DNA of 64,000 bases. Source: Bryobacteraceae bacterium (GTDB lineage Bacteria; Acidobacteriota; Terriglobia; Bryobacterales; Bryobacteraceae). The position numbers were made by a program, and so were the translations under genes. The stretch spans positions 310,001 through 374,000 of the forward strand of contig JANWVY010000005.1 of NCBI GenBank assembly GCA_025056455.1, in the 5' to 3' direction. Positions 7,871 through 16,907 of the stretch are shown piece after piece. The notes under the pieces were generated by a model. That model had not been told where the DNA came from. It did no database searches and worked only from the letters and a program-made list of their open reading frames with translations. Within the stretch, counting starts at the first letter, position 1. The number at the start of each line of letters is the position of its first letter.

Positions 7871-9952
7871 TCAGGGATCAAGCCGGTATTCTGCCGATTC
7901 GAAGACGCCCACGCGCAGACGGATACCCAGAATCCGAACCTCGGGAACCGGCGTGTTGACTTGATAATAGCCCGGGTAGTGGGGCGCTAAGCCAGCAAAC
8001 GAGGGTTCGATCTCTAAAGTTTGCTGGTCCGTGCGCAGCAGGACGCGGCAGGGCAGTGTCAAGCGTGGCAACGGTTCAAACCCGGGAGATCCACCTCCCC
8101 AGACGACGGGTGGATCCACCAAGCCGAGACCAGTCGCATAAATCTCAAGGAAGCCCCTAAGATTGTTTTGAACACCAAGAATCACAGGCCTTGCCGCGAC
8201 CGCTGGCAGCTCAAACGGCTTGGACTCTAGGCCCTGATGTTTGACCACGAGACGCCACTGCGAGGCTTCGCGATAGGGAATCTGAAACTGAATGCGATCG
8301 GGTCTCACTTCGAATAACGGCGCCGGCTCGCCGTTCACCGTGAGTTGCATGTGATGGAGTTCAACTGGCAAAGGAACCTGCATCGCGGCGCCATAGGCTG
8401 TAGAGAAAGCTCTGCCTTCGATGGCGAGAACATCGCCTGGGGCAGCTACAGAGGCCGAAGCCCTCTCCACGACTGGCATCGCCTGCTCAAAGTCCTCGGC
8501 CCGCATGAAGATTTCGAAAGGAACCACCCTCCCAGCCGGGACCTCTTTCGGAGCCGTTCGAAACAGTTCGAGGCCCGCCCGCTCCAGCCGCACCCGGTAG
8601 CGGTCCGGCGGCAGGTCGACTGTACCAAAAAAGCCATTCCCATCGGTGGTCAACCGCCGTATGACATCCGTGCCGGTGTCGGATTCCACAATTGCCGTTG
8701 CCTCATCCTTGAGCCATTCTGGGCCTCCCTCGACACGGAGCCAGCCGTATAGGTGACCCTTCGTGGGCCGGGATTTCCAGGGCAGCTCCGGCGGCTGCGC
8801 AGCGCTGGCAAAGTAGGCTCCGAGAGCGCGATAGAAGTCTGGGTTGCGCAAAGTGGACTCAGAATTCGTCGTGGCGTAGCTGTAAAAGCTAACACCTATC
8901 GGTAGATTGCCCAGAGGCGTAGGCAAGAATACCCTTTGCAGTTGCGCTAGCGTGTCGGGAATGGGATTCAGATAATTGCCAAGCCCGATCATTACGGCCC
9001 GGCCGTACTGCCGGTCTTTGGCGTAGGTCATCCAGCGATCCAGAAACGCCGCGTTGCGCGCTTCGGCAAAGTAATTCATGGGCATGGCAATGTCCAGGAT
9101 GCCCTCTTCGAGCCAGCCTCGCCAATCCTGAAACACGCGCGCGTAGGCATCCAGACTACGATACGATGCATCAAGGTCAGCTCCAGTGGGCCCGTTGCCC
9201 CAGGTGATCACTGCTGCCGAAATCTTGATTCGAGGCTGAATTTCGGTGGCCCGCAAATAAATTTGTCGAACCAGCTGGGTAACTTGGCGGCGCCGAAAGT
9301 CGGACCATCGGGGATCATTTCGCGCCGGCTGGCCGGTGCGGTTCTCAAGCCGCTGGAAGCGCTCGATGGCTTTTGGGTTCCATCCATAATCAGCATCTTC
9401 CGGGTAGCGAATGTAGTCCAGATGGAGCCCGTCGATCTCCGGATAATCGCGAGCTACGTTGACCACGAGATCGGCAAGATACTGGGCAGCAGCCGGATGT
9501 CCCACATCGAGAGAATTGCCAACTTGCCCCGCCGAGCTGATGCTCATCCAGTTGTCATCCCCTTGCGCGCCGGGACCGTGGCGATGCCAGAGGTGGCGCG
9601 GATTCACGGGGGGAGCAGGAGCGGTCCACAAACGCGTGATCACAAACCAGGCGTGGACTTCGATGCCGTGAGCGTGAGCCCTCTGGATGAGATAGTCCAG
9701 GGCGTCGAAATTTGGGTTGTAATTCGGATCCTGGGCCGGCGGCTCCACGGACTTGACATAGTAGACATCTCCCCGGCGGCGAGCCTGCATGAAGATAGCG
9801 TTCACTCGCGCCGTGACCGCATTTTCTACCAGCGCCTCAATTTCTGCCGGGTTTTTAAAACCAGGGTTGAAGGCGTCCACCCAAAAGGCGTGATATTGCT
9901 GGCCGAACAAATTGGCCGTGAGGCTGGCAGCGAGGACTACCCCAAGCAACAC
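7871..9952 (-). CDS. Secreted glycoside-hydrolase-like protein (GHL10/YngK type) with Solibacter-type C-terminal domain
   Basis: A 693-residue protein with a signal peptide (LLGVVLAASLTANLFGQ). Residues 22-360 form a TIM-barrel-like domain of the GHL10 (DUF187/YngK) kind: HAFWVDAFNPGF, HGIEVHAWFVI, IDGLHLDYIRYP and DIAMPMNYF are the recognisable blocks. Next is an Ig/carboxypeptidase-regulatory-like segment (about 400-475). The C-terminal region has VAAPGDVLAIEGRAFS, VNGEPAPLFEVRPDRIQFQ and YATGLGLVDPP, the pattern of the 'Solibacter uncharacterized C-terminal domain'. It probably acts on an extracellular polysaccharide; the substrate is unknown. The start is a GTG at 9952 with only a weak ribosome site. 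Confidence 0.85.
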   Translation of the reverse strand: MLLGVVLAASLTANLFGQQYHAFWVDAFNPGFKNPAEIEALVENAVTARVNAIFMQARRRGDVYYVKSVEPPAQDPNYNPNFDALDYLIQRAHAHGIEVHAWFVITRLWTAPAPPVNPRHLWHRHGPGAQGDDNWMSISSAGQVGNSLDVGHPAAAQYLADLVVNVARDYPEIDGLHLDYIRYPEDADYGWNPKAIERFQRLENRTGQPARNDPRWSDFRRRQVTQLVRQIYLRATEIQPRIKISAAVITWGNGPTGADLDASYRSLDAYARVFQDWRGWLEEGILDIAMPMNYFAEARNAAFLDRWMTYAKDRQYGRAVMIGLGNYLNPIPDTLAQLQRVFLPTPLGNLPIGVSFYSYATTNSESTLRNPDFYRALGAYFASAAQPPELPWKSRPTKGHLYGWLRVEGGPEWLKDEATAIVESDTGTDVIRRLTTDGNGFFGTVDLPPDRYRVRLERAGLELFRTAPKEVPAGRVVPFEIFMRAEDFEQAMPVVERASASVAAPGDVLAIEGRAFSTAYGAAMQVPLPVELHHMQLTVNGEPAPLFEVRPDRIQFQIPYREASQWRLVVKHQGLESKPFELPAVAARPVILGVQNNLRGFLEIYATGLGLVDPPVVWGGGSPGFEPLPRLTLPCRVLLRTDQQTLEIEPSFAGLAPHYPGYYQVNTPVPEVRILGIRLRVGVFESAEYRLDP

Positions 9953-10021
9953 GTTCTTATCTTAACGTGCCCCTTGCGCGGCCCACTGCCCCAGTCCGCG
10001 GTGTCAGCGCTCGGCGTGCCT

Positions 10022-10030
10022 TGCTATGAT
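10022..10030 (+). promoter_or_regulatory. Extended -10 promoter giving a very short leader
   Basis: TGCTATGAT (TG at 10022-10023, TATGAT at 10025-10030) sits only 12 bases before the ATG at 10043. Transcription would start about six bases before the start codon, giving an almost leaderless mRNA. This fits the absence of a ribosome site there. No strong -35 is visible. Confidence 0.4.
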
Positions 10031-10042
10031 CAGGTGTCCGCC

Positions 10043-10972
10043 ATGGAGCAAACACAACCCCAAGCTGAGCAACCGCCGCTTCTGGCCGTCTCGGTTCTGA
10101 TCCTGGCGTTTAATCGCGACGCCCACCTGAGGGGATGTCTGCAGGCCTTGGAAAGATCCTCGGACCGACAGCGTTTGCAAATTATCGTGCTTGATCCAGG
10201 CTCGCAAAATAGCGTCACCTCGCTGCAGCCAGACTTCCCGGACGTGACAATTTTGCGCATGCCGCGAAACTTTGGCGCCACTAAGGCGCTGAACATCGGC
10301 TTGCGAACCGCCAAAGCAGATGTCGTATTCTTTCTCGATCCGGCGGTGATCGTCGAGCCGGACACGATCTGGAGGCTCTTAGCCGGGCTCGAAGCCCATC
10401 GCGAGGCGGCTGCGGTGTGTCCTTTGCGGCTTGATGAACAGCGCAGTCCTTTACCGCAAGTGCGCCAGCTTCCGAACCGCGAGTTGCTGGTCCGGACCTG
10501 GCGAAGCGGCGAAGAGATCCCAGCGGAGATTCCTGCTCCAAAACCCGAAGAGCAGGAACTTGTCAGCGAATACCCGGGCCGCCGCGCTCTGATGATCCGC
10601 CTGAACTTTCTTCGAGGGATGAACTATTTCGATGAGCACTACGGAGAGTGGGGCGCCGACCTCGAGTTAGCCTTCCAAATCCGCCACGCTGGCAAAAAAG
10701 TGCTCATCCTGCGGGATGTCTGTGTGACCGACCGGGGTGCAGACCAGGTCCAAAATTTGTCGGCAGCGGACCGGGCGCTGTTGGCTGCGGACCGCGCCAG
10801 TGGCGTGGCCCGATTTCTCGAGCGCCGGGCCGGGTTTTTCGCTGGATTGTGGTTTCGCCTGAGCGCAGTGCTCAGCACACTGGTGGCCGTGCTCAGCTTT
10901 CAACAACCCGCCGTCTCCTGGAGGCTCTTCCTGCATCTGTTGAGTGGCACGAAAATCGACGGCTCGCAGTAG
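10043..10972 (+). CDS. Family 2 glycosyltransferase
   Basis: A 309-residue GT2 (GT-A fold) enzyme. The nucleotide-sugar domain starts at SVLILAFNRDAHLRGCLQAL. It continues through RNFGATKALNIGL and VVFFLDPAVIVEP, where the usual DxD-type motif reads D-P-A rather than a classical DDD. A downstream GEWGADLELAFQIRHAG matches the acceptor/catalytic region seen in rhamnosyl- and related transferases. The C-terminus (about 265-300) is hydrophobic and may touch the membrane. The same frame is open back to 9263 over the oppositely oriented GHL10 gene, but that part has no family similarity, so the ATG at 10043 is taken. The substrate is unknown. Confidence 0.82.
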   Translation: MEQTQPQAEQPPLLAVSVLILAFNRDAHLRGCLQALERSSDRQRLQIIVLDPGSQNSVTSLQPDFPDVTILRMPRNFGATKALNIGLRTAKADVVFFLDPAVIVEPDTIWRLLAGLEAHREAAAVCPLRLDEQRSPLPQVRQLPNRELLVRTWRSGEEIPAEIPAPKPEEQELVSEYPGRRALMIRLNFLRGMNYFDEHYGEWGADLELAFQIRHAGKKVLILRDVCVTDRGADQVQNLSAADRALLAADRASGVARFLERRAGFFAGLWFRLSAVLSTLVAVLSFQQPAVSWRLFLHLLSGTKIDGSQ

Positions 10973-11082
10973 CACTTTTCCTGTGTCGCCCGACGGTGCG
11001 CCTCTTGCTCGCCTGCCACACGTTGGCCTTGCCTAGTGGAAGGCTTCGCCGCCCTCGCGCAGCTGGACACTTCCCCCCACGC

Positions 11083-11838
11083 TCAGCTTGACTTGACCGT
11101 GTTTTTCAGGCCGGGAACCAGGTCTACCGGGAGCGGAAACACAATGGTTGTATTTTTCTCCGAGCCGATTTCAACGAGCGTTTGCAAGTATCGTAGCTGA
11201 ATGGCGACCGGTTGACGCTGGATCACTTCGGCAGCTTGCGCCAAACGTTCCGAGGCCATGAACTCACCTTCGGCGTGGATTACTTTTGCCCTGCGCTCGC
11301 GCTCGGCCTCTGCCTGACGCGCAATGGCGCGGATCATCGTGTCTGGCAAGTCCACTTGCTTGACCTCTACTTTCGAAACCTTCACCCCCCAAGGTCCAGT
11401 ATCTTGATCCAAGACGCCTTGGAGGCGAAGATTGAGTTTTTCGCGCTGGCTTAACAATTCGTCCAGCTCTACTTCCCCGAGAACGCTGCGCAGGGTGGTT
11501 TGCGCAAGCTGGGAAGTTGTGTAGAGATAGTCTGCGACCTCAAGCACGGCGCGTTTGGGATCGATGACCCGGAAAAAGACCACGGCATTGACTTTCACCG
11601 TGACATTGTCCTTGGTGACAACGTCTTGGGGCGGTACATCCAGTGTCTCCAGCCGCAGCGAGATTCTTACCAAGCGGTCGATGGGCTGAAAGACCAGAAT
11701 CAGGCCCGGACCTTTGGGTTGAGGCAGAACGCGGCCCAAGCGAAAAATCACCCCGCGTTCGTACTCCGCCAAAATCTTAATCGAGGAAAGCAGATACAGA
11801 ATTACAATCACAGCGACCACCAGCGGAAGAGACAGCAT
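11083..11838 (-). CDS. Slipin (SPFH/band 7 membrane scaffold protein)
   Basis: A 251-residue stomatin-family protein. One N-terminal membrane segment (residues 2-18) is followed by the SPFH domain ([40 protein letters not shown]). A helical region rich in Glu/Arg ([16 protein letters not shown]) mediates oligomerisation in this family. It lies 22 bases downstream of the NfeD-type protease gene. In archaea and bacteria the slipin and NfeD are established partners: the protease cuts the C-terminal hydrophobic tail of the slipin. AAAGGAA lies six bases before the ATG. A role in membrane-domain organisation or quality control is inferred from this pair. Confidence 0.92.
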   Translation of the reverse strand: MLSLPLVVAVIVILYLLSSIKILAEYERGVIFRLGRVLPQPKGPGLILVFQPIDRLVRISLRLETLDVPPQDVVTKDNVTVKVNAVVFFRVIDPKRAVLEVADYLYTTSQLAQTTLRSVLGEVELDELLSQREKLNLRLQGVLDQDTGPWGVKVSKVEVKQVDLPDTMIRAIARQAEAERERRAKVIHAEGEFMASERLAQAAEVIQRQPVAIQLRYLQTLVEIGSEKNTTIVFPLPVDLVPGLKNTVKSS

Positions 11839-11860
11839 AGAATTTCCTTTCTAGATGGAG

Positions 11861-13144
11861 TTAAGCCAGCGGTTCTACATGAAGACGTAACCCTTCGATG
11901 GCAAGGACGCGAACGCTCTGCCCCTTCGAAACAGGGGTTCGAGAAATCGCATCCCAGTATTCACCATGCAGGAGCACCTTGCCTTCCGGCGTTAGGTCCG
12001 TAAACGCGACTCCTGTTTCCTGTACGAAGTTCCACGGGGGAGCCGCTTGCGAGCGAATCACCAGTGAGACCAGAAGCAGGGTAATGAGCGCGAAGGGAAT
12101 GCTGACAGCAAGCGCGGTGGTTGTGCGGATTCGCAGCTCTGGCGGTCCATCGACCAGCAAGATGGCGCCAAGCGTCATGGCGACGGCGCCACCTGCGCCT
12201 AAGATGCCATGCGAGGCGAATTTCGCTTCGAGGACAAACAGGGCCAGCGCGAGCAGCAAGAGTGCGACGCCCGTGAAATTGATGGGCAGAATCGACAGCG
12301 CCCCGAGCCCGAGCAGCATCAAGATGGAGCCCAAAACGCCCGGCAACATGACGCCAGGCATCGAAGCTTCCACATAAAGCAAGATGCCTCCCACGGCCAC
12401 CAGCAGAAAAGCGATGTTGGGATCGGCCAAGGCGGATGTCACACGCTCGCGCAGAGAGAGCGGATAGTTGATGACCGCCGAGCCAGCTAACCGCAGGATC
12501 TGTTTGCGACCGTCAAAGCGGGTAATCTCCCGTCCGTCCAGCTTAGCCAGCAGTTCTGACTCGTCGCGGACGACCAGATCAATCAGTTTTTGTCGAAACG
12601 CTTCTTGTTCCGTGAACGATTTCGCCTCTAGGACAGCAAGCTCGGCTGCTTCCGCACTCCGGCCGCGCGCGCCGGCCAAGCTGCGCACCCAGGCCGCGGC
12701 GTCACTTTCCAATTTTTTGCGCAACACCGGCTCGACGGGTTGGCCAAACAAGAGCACGGGTGTCGCAGCGCCTGTGTGTGTGCCCGGCGCCATGGCGGCT
12801 ACATCGCCAGCTTGGAGCAGGAAAAAGCCAGCCGAGGCGGCACGCCCACCGCTGGGCGTGACAAACATGACCACGGGTACCGGACAAGCCAGCAGCTTTT
12901 CAATCGTTTGCCGCGTGGCTTCTCCCAGGCCCCCTGGGGTGTTCAGACGCACCAAAATGGCTGCTGCGCTCCGTTGTTTCGCCAGCTCGATCCCATGGCC
13001 CACGATTTCGACTGTGATGGGATGAACGACCGACTCCAGGGGAATCGCCACTATGGGGCCTGGGGTAGAAACTGCCACTGGTTGCGCGTCCAATCTCGCG
13101 CTCCCAACACAAACCAGAGCAAACCAAAACCATGTGAGGCGCAT
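11861..13144 (-). CDS. nfeD: NfeD-type membrane serine protease (long form)
   Basis: A 427-residue protein with three parts. A signal peptide (to about residue 20) is followed by a ClpP-like protease domain (about 30-215). Then come four or five membrane helices (about 225-345) and a C-terminal OB-fold NfeD domain (about 365-427). The catalytic serine lies in GGRAASAGFF, matching the Ser/Lys dyad of the Pyrococcus PH1510 protease. NTPGGLGEA is the conserved substrate-groove block. It is the first gene of a two-gene unit with a slipin, the known substrate/partner arrangement. GAGGGCG precedes the ATG. The function is well supported by family and context. Confidence 0.92.
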   Translation of the reverse strand: MRLTWFWFALVCVGSARLDAQPVAVSTPGPIVAIPLESVVHPITVEIVGHGIELAKQRSAAAILVRLNTPGGLGEATRQTIEKLLACPVPVVMFVTPSGGRAASAGFFLLQAGDVAAMAPGTHTGAATPVLLFGQPVEPVLRKKLESDAAAWVRSLAGARGRSAEAAELAVLEAKSFTEQEAFRQKLIDLVVRDESELLAKLDGREITRFDGRKQILRLAGSAVINYPLSLRERVTSALADPNIAFLLVAVGGILLYVEASMPGVMLPGVLGSILMLLGLGALSILPINFTGVALLLLALALFVLEAKFASHGILGAGGAVAMTLGAILLVDGPPELRIRTTTALAVSIPFALITLLLVSLVIRSQAAPPWNFVQETGVAFTDLTPEGKVLLHGEYWDAISRTPVSKGQSVRVLAIEGLRLHVEPLA

Positions 13145-13269
13145 GCTTCGCCCTCGTCTTCAAGCTACACCCGCCAACTGCCAAGTACAACGGGCATGCC
13201 GCGTAGAAATTGTGTTACCTTGCGATTGAATCCCGAGCAAAAACGGACCGGTTCTCCGGAGGAGTACCT

Positions 13270-14139
13270 ATGAATCGACGCCACTTCTTCCAATCAACGG
13301 GAAAAGCCGCGGGCCTGGCCGTGTTCCAAAGCTTTCCCTACCACGCCTATGCGTCAACCACCAAAAAACAAGCCAGCGACCGGATCAAACTTGGCCCCAT
13401 GGGGGTTGAGGTGAGCCGGCTTGCCATGGGAACTGGAACGAATGGAGTCGGCGGAAGCTCAAATCAAACCAAGAAGCTGGGTGTACAGGGTTTGGCGGAT
13501 TTGTTTCAAGCGGCCTTCGATCAGGGCATCACGTTCTGGGATTCCGCCGATCAGTATGGAACGCACCCCCATATGAAGGCTGCCCTGCGGCACGTGAAAC
13601 GGGAGAAGGTGACGATTCTCACGAAAACCCATGCCTCCACGGCACAGGAAATGAAAGCCGACCTCGACCGTTTCCGCCGGGAAATTGGCACAGATTATAT
13701 CGACATTGTTCTCCTCCATTGCATGCTCGATAAGAATTGGCCTGACCGCAAGAAGGGCGCCATGGAGGTGCTTTCCGAGGCCCGCGAGAAGGGCATCGTA
13801 CGGACACACGGCGTGAGCTGTCACACGCTCGAGGCCCTGAAAACTGCTGCGGCTACGGACTGGGTGCAAGTCGATTTGGCCCGCATCAATCCGGCGGGCG
13901 TAGCCATGGATGCTCCGCCCGAAACCGTCCTCGGTGTACTCAAAGAAATGAAGGCGAAAGGCAAGGGGATTATCGGCATGAAGATTCTGGGCGCGGGCAA
14001 ATTACGCGATCAAGCGGATCCGTGCCTACAGTTTGCGCTTGCTCAAGAAGTCATCGATTGTTTCACCATTGGGAGTGAGAGTCGACAAGAAATGCTGGAC
14101 TTGACTCGAAAAATCGCGGCGGCAAGCGTACGCGGTTGA
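13270..14139 (+). CDS. Tat-exported aldo/keto reductase
   Basis: A 289-residue aldo/keto reductase with a twin-arginine leader (MNRRHFFQSTGKAAGLAVFQ), so it is probably folded with its cofactor and exported. The AKR catalytic tetrad is intact: Asp in FWDSADQYG, the following Tyr, Lys in LTKTHAS, and His in VLLHCM. NAD(P)-linked barrels outside the cytoplasm are unusual, although Tat-AKR proteins are recurrent in Acidobacteria and Planctomycetes. A GGAGGAG (13258-13264) lies five bases before the ATG. The upstream in-frame extension to 13210 lacks family features and would bury the Tat motif. It heads a run of exported redox proteins. Confidence 0.88.
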   Translation: MNRRHFFQSTGKAAGLAVFQSFPYHAYASTTKKQASDRIKLGPMGVEVSRLAMGTGTNGVGGSSNQTKKLGVQGLADLFQAAFDQGITFWDSADQYGTHPHMKAALRHVKREKVTILTKTHASTAQEMKADLDRFRREIGTDYIDIVLLHCMLDKNWPDRKKGAMEVLSEAREKGIVRTHGVSCHTLEALKTAAATDWVQVDLARINPAGVAMDAPPETVLGVLKEMKAKGKGIIGMKILGAGKLRDQADPCLQFALAQEVIDCFTIGSESRQEMLDLTRKIAAASVRG

Positions 14140-14194
14140 ACCAAGCTCGAGACTTGTCCTGTAGAAAACGCAAGGAGAGAAAGGAGATCAAGGA

Positions 14195-14743
14195 ATGAAG
14201 GGGCTCTTACGGCATCTCGGGATGGCGGCAGCAATCACGGGTTTAGTGTTGGCCGCAGCGAGTGCACAAGTAAAGAAGAAGACCGGCAAGAAGGGGCCAG
14301 GTATTCTTCAGGCTGAGTGGGGAAAAGTAGAAAAAGGCACCTACGCTGCGCCCATGGGGAAGCTCGGCAGTACCCCCGAGGCGGTGTGGACAGCTACGAC
14401 CATGGGAGCCGCCATTGACGGTAAGCCGAATCCGGCAAAGATCACTACTGTTGTGGGAGAAATTCTGGATTTTTCTTGCTATTTGCAAATCGGCAAGCAT
14501 GGCGAGAAACACCGCTCTTGTGCTCAAAAGTGTTTTAATGCGGGCCAGCCGATTGGGCTACTTGCTGAAGACGGAACGATGTACTTGCTCATGGAGGAAG
14601 AGCATGATCCGCGGCGAGACGGCCTAACTGATTTCCGCAAGGCCGCCATCGAGCACGCGGCTCACATCATGGAAGTGACTGGAACGCTCTCCGAACACGG
14701 CGGTTACAAGGCCCTTTACGTACACGGTTATTTGAAGAAGTAG
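14195..14743 (+). CDS. Exported Cys/His-motif protein of unknown function
   Basis: A 182-residue protein with a signal peptide (residues 1-24), a Lys-rich linker, and a compact domain from about residue 65. The core is VVGEILDFSCYLQIGKHG followed by HRSCAQKCF. Cys95, His102, His106, Cys109 and Cys113 are placed to bind a metal, a haem or an Fe-S cluster, or to form a disulfide. GLLAEDGTMYLLM and VTGTLSEHGG suggest a small beta-barrel. I recognise the motif pattern from hypothetical secreted proteins but cannot name the family. Good ribosome sites (GGAGA and AAGGA) precede the ATG. It sits between a Tat-exported reductase and a c-type peroxidase, so an electron-transfer or redox-maturation role is inferred. 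Confidence 0.78.
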   Translation: MKGLLRHLGMAAAITGLVLAAASAQVKKKTGKKGPGILQAEWGKVEKGTYAAPMGKLGSTPEAVWTATTMGAAIDGKPNPAKITTVVGEILDFSCYLQIGKHGEKHRSCAQKCFNAGQPIGLLAEDGTMYLLMEEEHDPRRDGLTDFRKAAIEHAAHIMEVTGTLSEHGGYKALYVHGYLKK

Positions 14744-14756
14744 CGGAGTGACAGAC

Positions 14757-15785
14757 ATGTATCCCCTGCCGATGTACCGCTGGCTTCTGCTTGCCCTGCT
14801 CTCGATCGCGATGGCTAGGGCTGCTGACAACAAGCGCTCCGTAGCGCCACCCGTGGTTCCACTCGGCCTGTTGCCTGTCCAATGGCCAAAAGACAACCCT
14901 TACTCTGCAGTAAAGGCCGAACTGGGCAGATTGCTTTACTTCGACACCCGTCTTTCGAAAGACAATACGGTTTCCTGCGCCACTTGTCACAACCCGAAGT
15001 TCGCCTTCACCGACGGCCAACCTGTATCCACAGGAATCCGGGGTCAGAAAGGAGGTCGTAGCGCGCCGACCGTGATCAACCGGGCGTACAGTTTGGCTCA
15101 GTTTTGGGATGGGCGTGCACCCACGCTGGAAGAACAGGCCAAGGGACCCATTCAGAACCCAATCGAAATGGGCGAAACCCATGACAATGTTGTGCAGAAA
15201 CTCAAGGCAATCCCGGGTTACCGCAAACTCTTCCAGCAAGCATTCGGAACTGAGGACATCACCATGGATCACGTCGCCAAGGCAATCGCCACCTTTGAAC
15301 GCACAGTTTTATCGGGCAACTCGCCGTACGATCGCTACCGCGCAGGTAACAAGTCGGCCCTAACGCCCGAGCAAGTGCGCGGCATGGACGTCTATTTCAA
15401 CAAAGCCAAGTGCGATCAATGTCACGAAGGGATCAATTTCACCTCGAACGCTTATCACAATCTCGGCGTGGGCATGGACAAGCCGAATCCGGATGAAGGC
15501 CGTTTTGCGGTGACGAAAAATCCTGCCGACTGGGGCGCTTTCAAAACTCCTACGCTGCGCGAGATCGCGCGTACAGCGCCTTACATGCACGACGGCAGCT
15601 TAAAAACGCTTGAAGAAGTGGTCGAATTCTATAACCAAGGTGGTGTGCCCAATAAAAATTTAGACGAGAAAATCAAGCCCCTCCATTTGACGGAGCAGGA
15701 AAAGAAAGATTTGGTCGCGTTTCTCAAGGCCTTAAGCGGGGAAGGATGGCAGAATATTCAGGCTCCCACCAAGTTTCCAGAGTGA
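14757..15785 (+). CDS. Di-haem cytochrome c peroxidase (CcpA/MauG family)
   Basis: A 342-residue periplasmic di-haem protein. The signal peptide is residues 1-21. Haem sites are C74-A-T-C77-H78 and C219-D-Q-C222-H223. Met277 in TAPYMHDGSL is in the conserved position for the second axial ligand of the high-potential haem. The family reduces hydrogen peroxide with electrons from small cytochromes, or oxidises protein/organic partners in the MauG branch. The open frame begins with a GTG at 14748, but GGAG at 14745-14748 is correctly spaced (eight bases) for the ATG at 14757. It lies 13 bases after the Cys/His protein gene and overlaps the next gene by four bases, so a single transcript is likely. 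Confidence 0.92.
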   Translation: MYPLPMYRWLLLALLSIAMARAADNKRSVAPPVVPLGLLPVQWPKDNPYSAVKAELGRLLYFDTRLSKDNTVSCATCHNPKFAFTDGQPVSTGIRGQKGGRSAPTVINRAYSLAQFWDGRAPTLEEQAKGPIQNPIEMGETHDNVVQKLKAIPGYRKLFQQAFGTEDITMDHVAKAIATFERTVLSGNSPYDRYRAGNKSALTPEQVRGMDVYFNKAKCDQCHEGINFTSNAYHNLGVGMDKPNPDEGRFAVTKNPADWGAFKTPTLREIARTAPYMHDGSLKTLEEVVEFYNQGGVPNKNLDEKIKPLHLTEQEKKDLVAFLKALSGEGWQNIQAPTKFPE

Positions 15786-16762
15786 CAACAGTGAATTTCT
15801 GGTTTGCAAGCCGGCGAGCCTTTCTCGCCGGTGTTGCTTTTTCTTTAGCTGGATGCAAGCGGGAAAAAAAACGTGAGATTGCGGTGATCCCGAAAGGCCG
15901 CGCGCACTTGTTCTGGCAGTCTGTTCACGCTGGCGCCATTGCTGCGGCGCGGGAATTCGGCGTAGAAATCATCTGGAACGGGCCTGCCACCGAAACCGAC
16001 TTCAATGGGCAATTGCAGATTGTGGAAGCGATGATCAACCGCAAAGTCGACGCCATCGCCCTGGCTCCCATTGACAAGAAAGTGATGGTGAGTGTTGTCG
16101 AGCGCGCGGACCGGCAGAACATCCCCGTCATTATTTTTGACTCGGGAATTGACACCGACAAGTTCGTCTCCCAGGTGGCCACCGACAACTACGCTGCGGG
16201 CCAGCTAGCTGCCGATCGCATGGGCGAAATCACCGGTGGAAAAGGGAAGGTGGTTATCGTAGCGGTACAGCCTGGTGCAGCCTCTACGATGGCTCGCGAG
16301 CAAGGGTTTGAAGATCGGATCAAAGAAAAATTTCCCGGGATCACCATTGCGGACAAGCGTTTCGGCATGGCCGACTTCGCCAAATCGCTGGCAGTTACAG
16401 AAAACATGTTGACTGCCCATCCTGATTTGGTGGGCTTGTTTGCTTCCAACGAATCCAGCGCCGTTGGTGCTGCGCAGGCCTTGAAGGCGCGGCAAACCAA
16501 GATCAAAATGGTGGGTTTCGACTGGAGTCCAAGCCTTCTCGAGGATCTGAAATCCGGAGTGATCGACTCGCTTGTCGTTCAGCATCCTTTCAAGATGGGG
16601 TATGAATCGGTCAAGGCTGCTGTCGCCAAGCTGAACGGAGAGACTCCTGCGAAGTTTCAAAATCTTGCCCCGAGGCTCATCCGGAAAGAGGATCTCGATA
16701 AGCCGGACGTGAAAGAGCAACTTAATCCCAATCTCGAGAAATACCTGGGTAAGGGGGCCTAA
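15782..16762 (+). CDS. Sugar-binding periplasmic lipoprotein (RbsB-like, orphan)
   Basis: A 326-residue type I periplasmic binding protein. The N-terminus has FASRRAFLAGVAFSLAGCK: a twin-arginine-like start and a lipobox (LAGC), so it is probably lipid-anchored. The body follows the ribose/galactose-binding family: IAVIPKG, AMINRKVDAIALAPID, NIPVIIFDSGID, TDNYAAGQLAA and LFASNESSAVGAA. The GTG at 15782 overlaps the peroxidase stop (GTGA) and is taken as the start; a GTG at 15791 or the ATG at 15746 are alternatives. No ABC permease or ATPase is adjacent, so it may feed a distant transporter or act as a sensor. Its place behind redox genes is unusual. Confidence 0.82.
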   Translation: MTTVNFWFASRRAFLAGVAFSLAGCKREKKREIAVIPKGRAHLFWQSVHAGAIAAAREFGVEIIWNGPATETDFNGQLQIVEAMINRKVDAIALAPIDKKVMVSVVERADRQNIPVIIFDSGIDTDKFVSQVATDNYAAGQLAADRMGEITGGKGKVVIVAVQPGAASTMAREQGFEDRIKEKFPGITIADKRFGMADFAKSLAVTENMLTAHPDLVGLFASNESSAVGAAQALKARQTKIKMVGFDWSPSLLEDLKSGVIDSLVVQHPFKMGYESVKAAVAKLNGETPAKFQNLAPRLIRKEDLDKPDVKEQLNPNLEKYLGKGA

Positions 16763-16862
16763 ACGGCATCCCGCGTCTGCGTCGAGTCAGACCGACGGAT
16801 CTGAGGGGAGCCGTCGTTCCATCCAGTATCTAGCTTGGCTCCATTCGAGCCCGAAGTGCCGC

Positions 16863-16883
16863 CGGCCCGCCAGCTGCGGGCCG
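16863..16883. terminator. Perfect hairpin between convergent genes
   Basis: CGGCCCGC (16863-16870), loop CAGCT, GCGGGCCG (16876-16883) is an eight-base perfect stem in the gap between the binding-protein gene and the convergent Flp pilin gene. No T-run follows on either strand, so it is at best a weak or Rho-assisted two-way terminator. Confidence 0.35.
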
Positions 16884-16907
16884 TCCGCGTACACTTCGTA
16901 ACTTGAT

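Noticed and set aside
9263-10042. In-frame N-terminal extension of the family 2 glycosyltransferase
   Set aside because: It lies antisense to the GHL10-type gene, shows no family similarity, and the transferase domain starts right after the ATG at 10043.
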